DNA from: Nocardia jinanensis
Lineage (GTDB): Bacteria > Actinomycetota > Actinomycetes > Mycobacteriales > Mycobacteriaceae
Reading direction: 5' to 3'
NCBI RefSeq assembly: GCF_014645735.1
Contig: NZ_BMMH01000022.1
Location: 16,665-80,664 of the forward strand
Length of the DNA: 64,000 bases
In this document: positions 32,017 through 40,754 of the stretch, piece by piece
How positions within the stretch are numbered: position 1 is the stretch's first letter
Layout: every line of letters starts with the position of its first letter
Position numbers and translations under genes: made by a program
The notes under the pieces: generated by a model
What the model was told of the DNA's origin: nothing
Database searches by the model: none
What the model saw: only the letters and a program-made list of their open reading frames with translations

Positions 32017-33384
32017 GTGGACGGTCCGGATTTCGATCTCGTCGTCGCCGGTGCGGGTGGCGGGCTCGTCGCCGCGCTGCGCGCCGCCGAGCTCGGCGCG
32101 CACGTGCTCGTGGTCGATGCCGACGAGTACTTCCAGCGCGGTAACAACACCTCGATGTGCACCGCGATGATCCCGGCCGCCGGTACCCGCTGGCAGCGGG
32201 CCGCGGGCGTCGAGGACAGCCCGGACCGGTTCCTCGCCGATATCGACCGCAAGACCGGCGGTACGGCCGATCACCGCCTGGCCCGCGCCCTGGCCGAATC
32301 GAGCGGGCGGCTGGTCACCTGGCTGGCCGACGCCCAGGAACTCGACCTCGAACTGGTCACCGATTTCCGCTATCCCGGCCACAGCGCCGACCGCTGCCAC
32401 ACCATCCCCGGACGCCACGGCTCCCGGCTGCTGCGCCACCTCGTCGAGCGCGCTCGGGCACATCCCGGGATCGAACTCATCGCCCCGATGACCCTGCGGG
32501 AAGCGCACACCACCGGCGGCCGGATCAGCGGGGTCGAGATCGCCACCCCGGACGGAAACGCCGAACACCTGACCACACCCGCCGTACTGCTCGCGACCAA
32601 CGGGTTCGGCGCCGACAGCGACCTGGTCCGCCGGTGGATCCCGGAGATCGCCGACGCCCACTACCACGGCGGCCGGTTCAGCCGGGGCGACGCACTGCGG
32701 ATCGGCCGGGGCCTGGGCGCCGATACCGGCTACCTCGACGCCTACCAGGGTCACGCGGCGCTTTCCTCGCGCAGCCAGACCCTCATCGGCTGGGCCACCG
32801 TCGTCCACGGCGGCGTCATCGTGAACAGCGAGGGCCGCCGGTTCGCACCCGAGACCACCGGCTATTCGGAGTTCGCGGCCATCCTCGCCGCACAGCCCGG
32901 TGGTACCGGCTGGATCGTCATCGACGAGCACATCGAAGCGCTGTGCTCGGTGTTCGACGATTTCCGCACGGTCGCCGAGAGCGGATCGCTGGTCCGCGCG
33001 ACGACCGCCGCCGAGCTCGCCGAACGGATCGGCGTACCGGCCGAGACGCTGGACGACGAGCTCGCCGCCGCCGGACGCGCCGCGACCGGCGCCGAACCGG
33101 ACCGGCAGGGACGCACCGACGACCGCCACGCGGTCACCGCGCCCTACATCGCCATCGCCGTCACCCCCGCCCTGTTCCACACCCAGGGCGGGCTGGTCGT
33201 CGACGAGCACGCGCGAGTGCTGGCCGGTGGTTCTCCGGTTCCCGGCCTCTACGCCTCGGGCGGCGCGGCCATCGGTATCTCCGGTCACGGGGCCGGCGGC
33301 TACCTCGCCGGTAACGGCCTCATCACCGCGCTCGGGCTGGCCTATCTCGCCGCCGAGCACGTGACGAGCCCGGTCACCGCCTGA
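32017..33384 (+). CDS. FAD-dependent oxidoreductase (fumarate reductase/ketosteroid dehydrogenase-like)
   Basis: A 455-residue flavoprotein of the FAD-binding_2 family. The dinucleotide motif is VVAGAGGGLVAALRAAELGA, ending at an acidic VVDADE. Further features: GNNTSMCTAMIPAAGTRWQ, HTIPGRHGSRLLRHLVERA, the AxxGFG-type LLATNGFGADSDLVRRWIP and a C-terminal GLYASGGAAIGISGHGAGGY loop. Relatives include TcuA-type dehydrogenases and alkene reductases. The GTG at 32017 has AGGAGGA upstream; an in-frame ATG at 32002 is too close to the operator. First gene of the plus-strand arm of the catabolic island. Confidence 0.9.
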   Translation: MDGPDFDLVVAGAGGGLVAALRAAELGAHVLVVDADEYFQRGNNTSMCTAMIPAAGTRWQRAAGVEDSPDRFLADIDRKTGGTADHRLARALAESSGRLVTWLADAQELDLELVTDFRYPGHSADRCHTIPGRHGSRLLRHLVERARAHPGIELIAPMTLREAHTTGGRISGVEIATPDGNAEHLTTPAVLLATNGFGADSDLVRRWIPEIADAHYHGGRFSRGDALRIGRGLGADTGYLDAYQGHAALSSRSQTLIGWATVVHGGVIVNSEGRRFAPETTGYSEFAAILAAQPGGTGWIVIDEHIEALCSVFDDFRTVAESGSLVRATTAAELAERIGVPAETLDDELAAAGRAATGAEPDRQGRTDDRHAVTAPYIAIAVTPALFHTQGGLVVDEHARVLAGGSPVPGLYASGGAAIGISGHGAGGYLAGNGLITALGLAYLAAEHVTSPVTA

Positions 33385-33423
33385 CCACAGATTTCACATA
33401 TCGGATATTCGCCAGGAGAAGAA

Positions 33424-34884
33424 ATGACCTCGTACCTGATCAAGAACGGCACCGTGGTGCGCACCGACAACGCGGCCCCCGAGGAGGGCGAGGCCGCGGA
33501 TATCCTGATCGTCGACGGCAAGATCGCGGCCATCGGCGCGAACCTGCAGTCCGCGGATGCCGAGATCGTCGACGCGTCCGGCAAGCTGATCTTCCCCGGT
33601 GTGGTGGACGCCCATCAGCACTGGGGCATCTACAACCCCCTGGCCGAGGACACGCAGACCGAATCCCGCGCGAGCGCGCAGGGCGGTGTCACCACCGCGC
33701 TGACCTATATGCGGACCGGGCAGTATTACCTGAACAAGGGCGGCTCCTACGCCGATTTCTTCCCCGAGGTCCTCGATGCCTCCGCCGGGCGCAGCTATAT
33801 CGACTACGCGTTCCACCTGGCACCGATGTCCAAGGAACATATCGGCGAGATCCCGGACCTGGCCTCCGATCAGGGCGTGACCTCGTTCAAGATCTTCATG
33901 TTCTACGGCAGCCACGGCCTGCACGGTCGTTCCACCTCGCAGAGCGATTTCCTCATGATCCCCGAGGACGAACGCTACGACATCGCCCATTTCGAGTTCG
34001 TGATGCGCGGGGTGCAGCAGGCCCGTGAGCAATTCCCCGAGCTCGCCGAGCACATCTCGCTATCGCTGCACTGCGAGACCGCCGAGATCATGAGCGCCTA
34101 CACCAAGATCGTCGAGCAGGAAGGGAAGCTCAGCGGCCTCGCCGCCTACAGCGCCTCCCGCCCGCAGCACTCCGAGGGCCTCGCCGTGACCATCGCGTCC
34201 TTCCTCGCCGACGAGACCGGGCTGCCGAATATCAACTTGCTGCACCTGAGTTCGGCCAAAGCGTTGAAGGCCGCCATGAAGATGGCCGAGGCGTTCCCGC
34301 ATGTGAACTTCCGCCGCGAGGTCACCATCGGGCACCTGTTGACCGATATCGACAACGCGAACGGCCTGGGCGCCAAGGTGAATCCACCGATCCGCCCGCG
34401 TGAGGATGTCGAGGCGCTGTGGGAGCACCTGCTCGCCGGCAATATCGACTGGGTCGTCTCCGACCACGCCTGCTGCAAGGACGAGGTGAAGTTCGGCGCG
34501 GACCGCGACGACGTGTTCGCCGCCAAGTCCGGTTTCGGCGGTACCGAATACCTGCTGCCCGGCCTGGTGACCGAGGGCCGTAAGCGCGGGCTGTCGCTGC
34601 GCCGGATCGCCCAGCTCATCGCGTCCAACCCGGCCGACCGCTACGGCCTGCCCGGCAAGGGCCGTCTCGTGGAGGGCGTCGACGCCGATATCGCGATCGT
34701 CGACCCGAACCGCACCTGGACCGTACGGGCCACGGAATCCGAATCCACCCAGGAGTACACGCCGTTCGAGGGCTTCGAGCTGACCGCCGCGGTCACCGAC
34801 ACCTTCGTGCGCGGTAACCGGGTGCTGGCCGACGGCGTCGTCACCGGCGCGCCCGAGGGCCGCTACATCTCGCGTCCGTACTGA
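33424..34884 (+). CDS. Dihydropyrimidinase/hydantoinase-like amidohydrolase
   Basis: A 486-residue cyclic amidohydrolase, normally a cytosolic tetramer with a binuclear metal site. Metal ligands: DAHQHW (His64, His66), bridging carboxylated Lys156 in TSFKIFM, then SLHCE, LHLSS and VSDHACC (Asp). The conserved end FGGTEYLLPGLVTEGRKRGL, NPADRYGLPGKGRL, DADIAIVDPNRTW is complete. These enzymes open cyclic amides such as dihydropyrimidines, hydantoins, imides or allantoin; no pyrimidine pathway partner is nearby. AGGAG precedes the ATG. Confidence 0.9.
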   Translation: MTSYLIKNGTVVRTDNAAPEEGEAADILIVDGKIAAIGANLQSADAEIVDASGKLIFPGVVDAHQHWGIYNPLAEDTQTESRASAQGGVTTALTYMRTGQYYLNKGGSYADFFPEVLDASAGRSYIDYAFHLAPMSKEHIGEIPDLASDQGVTSFKIFMFYGSHGLHGRSTSQSDFLMIPEDERYDIAHFEFVMRGVQQAREQFPELAEHISLSLHCETAEIMSAYTKIVEQEGKLSGLAAYSASRPQHSEGLAVTIASFLADETGLPNINLLHLSSAKALKAAMKMAEAFPHVNFRREVTIGHLLTDIDNANGLGAKVNPPIRPREDVEALWEHLLAGNIDWVVSDHACCKDEVKFGADRDDVFAAKSGFGGTEYLLPGLVTEGRKRGLSLRRIAQLIASNPADRYGLPGKGRLVEGVDADIAIVDPNRTWTVRATESESTQEYTPFEGFELTAAVTDTFVRGNRVLADGVVTGAPEGRYISRPY

Positions 34885-34892
34885 GGAGCCCG

Positions 34893-36104
34893 GTGTCGAA
34901 CGACGAGAAACAGCCGACCGGACCGCTGCGCGGAATCAAGGTCCTGGACGCTTCCACCATTCTGGCCGGACCGCTGACCGCGCAGATCCTGGGCGATTTC
35001 GGCGCCGAGGTCATCAAGATCGAGCACCCGCAGAAACCGGACGGGATGCGCGGCCACGGCCTCGACAAGGACGGGATTCCACTGTGGTGGAAGATGGTCG
35101 CCCGCAACAAGCAGACGGTCACCTTGAACCTCAGTACCGCCGACGGTCAGCAGATCTTCCGGGATCTGGCCGCCGAGGCGGATGTGGTGATCGAGAACTT
35201 CCGGCCGGGCACCTTCGAACGCTGGGGTATGTCCTACGCGGAGCTGTCGGACCGTAACCCGGGGCTGATCATGCTGCGCGTCACCGGTTTCGGTCAGCAC
35301 GGCCCCTACGCGAAACGTCCCGCGTTCGGCACGCTCGTCGAATCGATGAGCGGGTTCGCCTACCTCACCGGTCAGCCCGACGGGCCGCCCACCCTGCCCG
35401 CCTTCGGGCTCGCGGACTCCATCGCCGGTGTCGCCGGTTCCTCGGCGATCTCGATGGCGCTGTTCGAACGCGAACGCAACGGCGGAACCGGGCAGGAGGT
35501 CGATCTCGACCTGCTCACCCCGATCATGACCGCGGTCGGCCCCGGGGTGATCTACGCCGATCAACTCGGGATCGACCAGGAACGGACCGGCAACCGGTCG
35601 CAGAACAACGCGCCCCGGAACCTGTACCGCACCAAGGACGACCACTGGGTCGCGATCTCCACCAGCGCCCAGGCCATCGCCGAACGGGTGATGCAGTTGG
35701 TGGGACATCCCGAGGTGATCGACGAGCCATGGTTCGCGACCGGGCGCACTCGCGCCCAGCACGCGGACCTGCTCGACACATACGTCGGCGACTGGATCGC
35801 CGAACGAACTCGTGACGAGGTCACGAGCGCTTTCGAAGAAGCCGGCGCGGCCGTCGCGCCGGTCTACCGCCCGAGCGACCTGCTCACCGATCCGCAGGTC
35901 GTCGCCACCGACATGGTCACCACCGTCGAGGACAGCGAGCTCGGCCCCATGCGCATGCAGAACGTGATGTGGCGCATGACCCGATCGCCCGGCGCGATCC
36001 GGCACACCGGACGACCCGCCGGTGCCGACACCGACAAGGTCCTCACCCACCTCGGGCGCAGCCCCGAGGCCATCGACGACCTGCGGGCACGCGGGGTCAT
36101 CTGA
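34893..36104 (+). CDS. CaiB/BaiF-family (type III) CoA-transferase
   Basis: A 403-residue CoA-transferase that activates a carboxylic acid using succinyl-CoA or another donor. Motifs: GIKVLDASTILAGPLTAQIL, GAEVIKIEHP, ENFRPGTFERWG, RVTGFGQHGPYAKRPAFGTL and the nucleophile Asp175 in GLADSIAG. GTG start 8 bp after the amidohydrolase stop, so co-transcribed. Together with the CitE-like lyase it indicates that the substrate, or its ring-opened product, is degraded as a CoA thioester. Confidence 0.92.
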   Translation: MSNDEKQPTGPLRGIKVLDASTILAGPLTAQILGDFGAEVIKIEHPQKPDGMRGHGLDKDGIPLWWKMVARNKQTVTLNLSTADGQQIFRDLAAEADVVIENFRPGTFERWGMSYAELSDRNPGLIMLRVTGFGQHGPYAKRPAFGTLVESMSGFAYLTGQPDGPPTLPAFGLADSIAGVAGSSAISMALFERERNGGTGQEVDLDLLTPIMTAVGPGVIYADQLGIDQERTGNRSQNNAPRNLYRTKDDHWVAISTSAQAIAERVMQLVGHPEVIDEPWFATGRTRAQHADLLDTYVGDWIAERTRDEVTSAFEEAGAAVAPVYRPSDLLTDPQVVATDMVTTVEDSELGPMRMQNVMWRMTRSPGAIRHTGRPAGADTDKVLTHLGRSPEAIDDLRARGVI

Positions 36105-36134
36105 CCCGCGGCAGCTTTATCCGAGGAGTTCGCA

Positions 36135-37439
36135 ATGAAATCGCGTTGGTGGACAATCGCCATCATCTTGGGCCTGGTGGTGGTGAATTATGTCGATCGC
36201 AGCGCCATCTCGTTCGCAGCCAGCCATCTGCGGGACGAGTTCGGCATCACGACCGGCCAGTACGGCCTCATCAGTTCCGCATTCTCGATCGGCTATATGT
36301 TGTTCGCCCTGCTATCGGGGCCGCTGGTCGACCGTTACGGTTCGCGTCGCGTCCTCATCGTGGGGATGTTCATCTGGGCCGCGGCCACCGCGCTGACCCC
36401 GTTCGCGGGCGGGTTCATCGGTCTCATCCTGCTACGTATTCTCCTCGGAGCCGGTGAAGCGCCCTGTTTCCCGGCCGCGACGCGGATCGCCAGCCGGTGG
36501 CTGCCGGTGCACGAACGCGGTAAGGCGCTCGCCCTCATCGGCGGCGTCGCCGTCTCCGGCAGCCTCCTGATCGGCGGGCCGATCCTCACCCAGTTGATCG
36601 AACTGGTCAGCTGGAAGGGCATGTTCTATGTGCTCGCGATCGCCGGAATCGTCTGGGTGATCGTGGCATATCCGTTCCTGAGGAACTCCCCGAGCGAGGC
36701 GTCCTTCGTCTCGGAGAAGGAACTGGCCTACATCAAGTCGGGCCAGGCCGAGGGCGAGGACAGCGGCCACGAGTCGAAGGTCGACTGGGGCGAGATCCTG
36801 CGCAACCGCAATCTGTGGCTCGTCGGACTCGGCTACTTCGCCTGGGGATTCATGTTCTGGGCCTTCATGTACTGGCTCCCCCAGTACCTGGAACACGAAT
36901 TCGGGCTCTCCATCAAGCAGGTCGGTGGATTCTCGGTGGCGCCGTGGGCGGCCGGTGTAGTCGGCGCGCTCGCCGGCGGCATCCTGGTGGACCGCGTGTA
37001 CAAGCGCACCGAGAGCATCCGGTCGCGGTTCCTCATCATCGGTGTGGCGCTATTGCTCGCCGGTGCCTCGATCGCTCCGATCCTGTTCTTCCCCGGCAAC
37101 CTCACCATCGCCCTGATCTGTATCTCCGCGGGCGTCGGCTTCGGTTTCATCACCGGCGGGATCTGGTGGGTGGCCTCGATCGACGCCGCCCCGACCCAGC
37201 CCGGTACAGCCGCCGGTTTCGCCGACGCGTGCTTCGCCCTATCCGGGATCGTGGCCCCGTCGGTGATGGGCTTCATCGTCTCCGAGACCGGCACCTACGA
37301 CGGCGGCTTCATCGTCATGTCGGTCCTGTGCCTGATCGGCTCGGCGGCGATGTTGTTCTTCACCAAGGAACCGGAACGTCCGGCGGGCGCGCAGCTACGT
37401 CCGGAAGAACCCGAAGGCGAGCTCACCACCACGAGCTAG
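36135..37439 (+). CDS. MFS transporter, anion:cation symporter type
   Basis: A 434-residue 12-helix permease similar to the ACS family (hexuronate, phthalate and dicarboxylate importers). Features: VNYVDRSAISFA in helix 1, motif A as GPLVDRYGSRR, LRILLGAGEAPCFPAATRIA and SRWLPVHERGKAL; the central loop is charged (SGQAEGEDSGHESKVDWGE). Last gene of the plus-strand arm, 30 bp after the CoA-transferase. It probably imports the organic acid handled by the island. Confidence 0.9.
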   Translation: MKSRWWTIAIILGLVVVNYVDRSAISFAASHLRDEFGITTGQYGLISSAFSIGYMLFALLSGPLVDRYGSRRVLIVGMFIWAAATALTPFAGGFIGLILLRILLGAGEAPCFPAATRIASRWLPVHERGKALALIGGVAVSGSLLIGGPILTQLIELVSWKGMFYVLAIAGIVWVIVAYPFLRNSPSEASFVSEKELAYIKSGQAEGEDSGHESKVDWGEILRNRNLWLVGLGYFAWGFMFWAFMYWLPQYLEHEFGLSIKQVGGFSVAPWAAGVVGALAGGILVDRVYKRTESIRSRFLIIGVALLLAGASIAPILFFPGNLTIALICISAGVGFGFITGGIWWVASIDAAPTQPGTAAGFADACFALSGIVAPSVMGFIVSETGTYDGGFIVMSVLCLIGSAAMLFFTKEPERPAGAQLRPEEPEGELTTTS

Positions 37440-37469
37440 CGACCACCGGAGTCATCCGGCATCGCTGCG

Positions 37470-37508
37470 ACGCACCGCGTGACCCGATGAGGGTGTTACG
37501 CGGTGCGT
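37470..37508. terminator. Hairpin terminator of the catabolic island
   Basis: ACGCACCGCGT / ACGCGGTGCGT, a perfect 11-bp stem with a 17-nt loop, downstream of the MFS gene. The rest of the 217-bp gap to the convergent hydrolase holds nothing recognisable. Confidence 0.7.
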
Positions 37509-37656
37509 TTCGCGTGCGAGGATGCCGACGACGGCCCTGGTCCGGAAACTCTTCCGACCAATGGCGTCGTGCTCCGGTCAGCGCGAGAGGCTTCCGGAAG
37601 CCCGGCAGCGCCGTACCCGGCGGCGACGCTGCGGCCGAAATCCGCGGGTACCGGAT

Positions 37657-38517
37657 CTAACGCAGACCGTGGCGGTCGGTCCAGGTGGAAACGGCCGCGG
37701 CGATCTCGGCGGGACGGTCCTCCGGTGTGTGGTGCCCGGCCGGGAGGTCGTAGCGCTCGACCTCCAGGGCGGCGATATGGTCCGCGCACCATTCGAGCAG
37801 GGCGGGGCCCATCATCACACCGGGTCCGGGCGCGAATTCGATCAGCAACTTCGCGACGTCGTCACTTTTCGCGAGCCACGCTCCGTACGCCTCGACACGG
37901 GCCACGACATCGGCGGGCTCACCACCCAGGGGCATGGCGCGTGGCCACTGGAGCAGCGGCCGGCGGCTCTCCCTTGTCGGGAAGGGCCGTAGGTATTCCT
38001 CCAGATCCGCGGGGTCCAGGGTGCCGGCGACGGTCCCGGGGAGACCCTGGGCGATCATGAGATCGTCGTCGAGGATCATCGACTCTCCCACCCCCTCCGT
38101 CTTGATGGCCCGGAACAGTTCCCGCCCACCTTCGGGAAACTCCTCCCAGGTCATCGGTTTGACGATGGTCTCGGTGAAGGCGATGCCGCGGACCCGGCCG
38201 GGGTGGCGGGCCGCGAAATCGAAGGCCAGTGCGCCACCCCAGTCGTGGCCGACCAGGACTGCGCCGTCGAGCCCGAGCGCGTCGAACCAGGCGTCCAGAT
38301 ACCGGGCGTGATCGTCGAAGGTGTAGGCGATACCGGGTTTGCCGGACGCACCCATGCCGATGAGGTCCGGGGCGAGTAACCGGCCCCGGCCGACCACCGG
38401 GACGACATTGCGCCACAGGTGCGATGAGGTGGGGTTGCCGTGCAGGAAGACGATCGGAGTACCGGATCCACGCTCGTGGTGGAAGATCGTCGAATCGAGG
38501 ACCGGGGTGACCGGCAT
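37657..38517 (-). CDS. Haloalkane-dehalogenase-like alpha/beta hydrolase
   Basis: A 286-residue hydrolase with HGNPTSSHLWRNVVP at the oxyanion site and GHDWGGALAFDFA at the nucleophile, giving Asp92 rather than Ser, as in DhaA-type dehalogenases. The C-terminal histidine is in PAGHHTPEDRP. In the family this hydrolyses carbon-halogen bonds to alcohols. The halide-stabilising Asn is the N of HGNP and Trp is in HDWGG. Second gene after the NmrA-like gene (45-bp gap), under the divergent TetR by inference. Epoxide or other ester substrates are possible. Confidence 0.85.
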   Translation of the reverse strand: MPVTPVLDSTIFHHERGSGTPIVFLHGNPTSSHLWRNVVPVVGRGRLLAPDLIGMGASGKPGIAYTFDDHARYLDAWFDALGLDGAVLVGHDWGGALAFDFAARHPGRVRGIAFTETIVKPMTWEEFPEGGRELFRAIKTEGVGESMILDDDLMIAQGLPGTVAGTLDPADLEEYLRPFPTRESRRPLLQWPRAMPLGGEPADVVARVEAYGAWLAKSDDVAKLLIEFAPGPGVMMGPALLEWCADHIAALEVERYDLPAGHHTPEDRPAEIAAAVSTWTDRHGLR

Positions 38518-38562
38518 GGAATCTCCAGAGGTTCAGCGAAGGGCGCGAACGCCCTGGTCGGA

Positions 38563-39381
38563 TCAGCGGAAGGCGCCGGCATTACGGGCGGCCCAGTCCG
38601 CGAAAGGGCGCGGCGCGCGACCCAGGACTCGTTCGACGTCGGGGCTCACCCGGCGCTCGGCGGGTAGCGGGTCACCGAGGATGGCGAGAGTGCCGTCCAC
38701 CACCGGCTCGGGCATGAAGGTGAGCATCTGTTCGCGTGCCTGTTCACGCGTCTGTTCGAGGAAACGGACCGGCGCACCGATCGCGCGGCCGATGGCCGCG
38801 GCTCGCTCGCGCGGGGTGGTGAGGGCGGGACCGGTGAGCCCGTACACGGCACCGGCGTGGCCGGGCAGCGTCAGTGCCGCGGCGGCGACCTCGGCGACGT
38901 CCGCCGGATCGACCATCGGCAGGCCCACGTCGCCGAACGGAGCGGCAACCACCCGATCGATGCGAATCGGCTCGGCCCAAGCGAAGGCATTGGAATCCAG
39001 GCCGCCGCAGCGCAGCACGGTCCAGTCCGTACCCGAGCCGTGCAGCGCGGCTTCGAAATCCGCGGGGTGCCGATAGGCGCCGGGACGGGTCGCGACGCCC
39101 AGGGAGGAGACGAGGACGACCCGTTGGACGCCGCCGGCCTTCGCGGCGGAGAGGATGCCCTGCGGATCCTCCCCGGCCACGAGCAGCAGCAGCGCGTCGG
39201 CGCCCTCGAACGCGGGACGCAGGCTTGCGGGATCGGCGAGATCGGCCCGGATGTGCGGCACACCGGCGGGAAGGTCCTGTGTCCCGCCGCGCGAGACAGC
39301 ACGCACTTCCTCGCCCGCCGCGGCGAGTACACGGACCAGTTCGCGGCCGACGTTCCCGGTGGCACCGGTGACTACGATCAT
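38563..39381 (-). CDS. NmrA/atypical SDR NAD(P)-binding protein
   Basis: A 272-residue Rossmann protein: MIVVTGATGNVGRELVRVLA carries TGATGNVG, followed by VRAVSRGG, ALLLLVAGEDPQGI, VLVSSLGVATRP and VDPADVAEVAAAAL. No Tyr-x-x-x-Lys dyad is evident, consistent with NmrA-type redox sensors or quinone-reductase-like atypical SDRs. Divergent from a TetR gene 86 bp away and upstream of the dehalogenase-like gene. Confidence 0.9.
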   Translation of the reverse strand: MIVVTGATGNVGRELVRVLAAAGEEVRAVSRGGTQDLPAGVPHIRADLADPASLRPAFEGADALLLLVAGEDPQGILSAAKAGGVQRVVLVSSLGVATRPGAYRHPADFEAALHGSGTDWTVLRCGGLDSNAFAWAEPIRIDRVVAAPFGDVGLPMVDPADVAEVAAAALTLPGHAGAVYGLTGPALTTPRERAAAIGRAIGAPVRFLEQTREQAREQMLTFMPEPVVDGTLAILGDPLPAERRVSPDVERVLGRAPRPFADWAARNAGAFR

Positions 39382-39459
39382 CGAGACTCCTATTTCAGTA
39401 AGTCAGCTAACTAAGTAGCGAGACGGACCGTAGCACGGCTCCACGATCTTCGTCTATAT

Positions 39460-39475
39460 TCAGTCAGGTGACTGA
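39460..39475. promoter_or_regulatory. Palindrome covering the TetR start codon
   Basis: TCAGTCA-GG-TGACTGA, a perfect 7-bp inverted repeat, spans the GTG at 39468. A related sequence, AGTCAGCTAACT, lies near the divergent NmrA-like start (about 39400-39412). It fits a TetR operator controlling both directions. Confidence 0.6.
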
Positions 39476-40100
39476 CTCAGATCTTGGGGGGCGCCGGAAC
39501 CACGGAAAGCGCGAGCGGCCGGCCGCCGCCGCAGCCACGGTTCTGCACGAACAAGGGGTCGAGAAGACCACGCTGGCGGATATCGCGCGGGCGGCCGAGG
39601 TTCCCGTGGGAAATGTGTACTACGACTTCAAGACCAAGAACGAGCTGGTCGAAGCCGCCATCGAGACCCGCACGCGGGGCCTGGCGGGGATGATCGACGC
39701 CCTCGACGCGCTACCCACCCCCGCCGAGCGACTGAAGGCGCTCATCGCCGGATGGGTCGAACAACGCGACACCGCGGTACGGTTCGGCTGCCCCACCGGA
39801 ACGCTCGCATCCGAGCTGGACAAGCGGGCCGACGGCCTGGACGCGACGGTCGCCACCCTGATGCGCGCCCTCATCGACTGGGCCGAACGGCAATTCGCCG
39901 AACTGGGCCGCGACGATGCCCGCGAATCGGCGGTCGCGCTGATCGCCGCCTACCAGGGCGTCTCCGTACTGACCAATACACTTCGCGATCCGGAGCTGAT
40001 GTCGACCGAAGGTCGTCGCCTGGAGCGTTGGATCGATTCGATGGACCGGCCACTGCGGAGATCGGGTGGTGCGTCCGCGTCTCACAGGGCGCGCCCGTAG
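39468..40100 (+). CDS. TetR-family transcriptional regulator
   Basis: A 210-residue repressor. The N-terminal HTH is clear: AAATVLHEQGVEKTTLADIA, RAAEVPVGNVYYDFKTKNEL; the ligand domain contains RFGCPTGTLASELDKRADGL and VALIAAYQGVSVLTNTLRDP. It probably controls the divergent NmrA/dehalogenase pair. The GTG start has no recognisable RBS and sits in a palindrome, so the transcript may be nearly leaderless. A TTG at 39483 is an alternative. Confidence 0.9.
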   Translation: MTDSDLGGRRNHGKRERPAAAAATVLHEQGVEKTTLADIARAAEVPVGNVYYDFKTKNELVEAAIETRTRGLAGMIDALDALPTPAERLKALIAGWVEQRDTAVRFGCPTGTLASELDKRADGLDATVATLMRALIDWAERQFAELGRDDARESAVALIAAYQGVSVLTNTLRDPELMSTEGRRLERWIDSMDRPLRRSGGASASHRARP

Positions 40101-40209
40101 CGGACCGACTTCGCGACCCCCCATCATGATGGGTCGACAAGCGAGGGCGAACGACCGGTGGCCGAGTCGTATTCGCGCGCCGGAAACGGCGACATGACTT
40201 CGCCGGATA

Positions 40210-40668
40210 TCACCCGGACCCGACTTTTCGCACCCGGGTCGTATCGGCGCGGAGTTCGTCGCCGGCTCGGTTACATGGGCTCAGTTCGGCGAGTTCGGCA
40301 CCGGTGAGATCGGTGAGTGTCGAGTATGGCTCGCCGGTGGCGAACGCGTGCCGCTCGCCCCACTGCCGCAACGCGACGATCGTGGTGAACAGGTCCTTGC
40401 CCGCGGCGGTCAGTTCGTAGACGTGCCGCTTTCCGCTGGGAGCTGTACTGGTCGTGAGGATTCCGTGGTCGACGAGGCGGCGGAGACGGTCGGTGAGGAT
40501 ATTGCGGGCGATCCCGAGCCGCTGCCGGAACTCCGTGAACGATGCCGCGCCGTCCATGGCGTCACGAATGATGAGCAGGCTCCACCGATCGCCGACGAGG
40601 TCGACCGTCCGGGCCACCGGGCAGGTGGGGTCGGTCCAGTCGGGGTCGGCGCCGAGTGTCGGCGACAT
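40210..40668 (-). CDS. HxlR-family transcriptional regulator
   Basis: A 152-residue winged-helix regulator: CPVARTVDLVGDRWSLLIIR, DAMDGAASFTEFRQRLGIAR, NILTDRLRRLVDHGIL and YELTAAGKDLFTTIVALRQW. The N-terminal cysteine is conserved in the family and often redox- or aldehyde-sensing. Divergent from the MFS gene, with a long palindrome in the 86-bp gap, so it most likely represses that transporter and itself. Confidence 0.92.
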   Translation of the reverse strand: MSPTLGADPDWTDPTCPVARTVDLVGDRWSLLIIRDAMDGAASFTEFRQRLGIARNILTDRLRRLVDHGILTTSTAPSGKRHVYELTAAGKDLFTTIVALRQWGERHAFATGEPYSTLTDLTGAELAELSPCNRAGDELRADTTRVRKVGSG

Positions 40669-40684
40669 CGGTCCACCCTTCTAG

Positions 40685-40742
40685 TTGGTTGCAATTCGAA
40701 ACCATTCTGCCATACGCTCGAATGGTTTCATATTGCTACCAA
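40685..40742. promoter_or_regulatory. Long interrupted palindrome between hxlR-type and MFS genes
   Basis: The inner arms GAAACCATTC / GAATGGTTTC (40698-40707, 40720-40729) are perfect with a 12-bp spacer. The outer arms TTGGTTGCAAT / ATTGCTACCAA (40685-40695, 40732-40742) have one mismatch. It covers the whole divergent promoter. Confidence 0.75.
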
Positions 40743-40754
40743 TTGGAGGTGGGT

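Noticed and set aside
33424..34884. Pyrimidine catabolism gene (true dihydropyrimidinase)
   Set aside because: No dihydropyrimidine dehydrogenase or beta-ureidopropionase is nearby; the operon partners point to a CoA-dependent acid pathway.
27785..37439. Itaconate or 2-methylcitrate degradation cluster
   Set aside because: CoA-transferase, lyase and MmgE/PrpD fit in part, but no mesaconyl-CoA hydratase, methylcitrate synthase or methylisocitrate lyase is present, and the two ring-opening hydrolases are unexplained.
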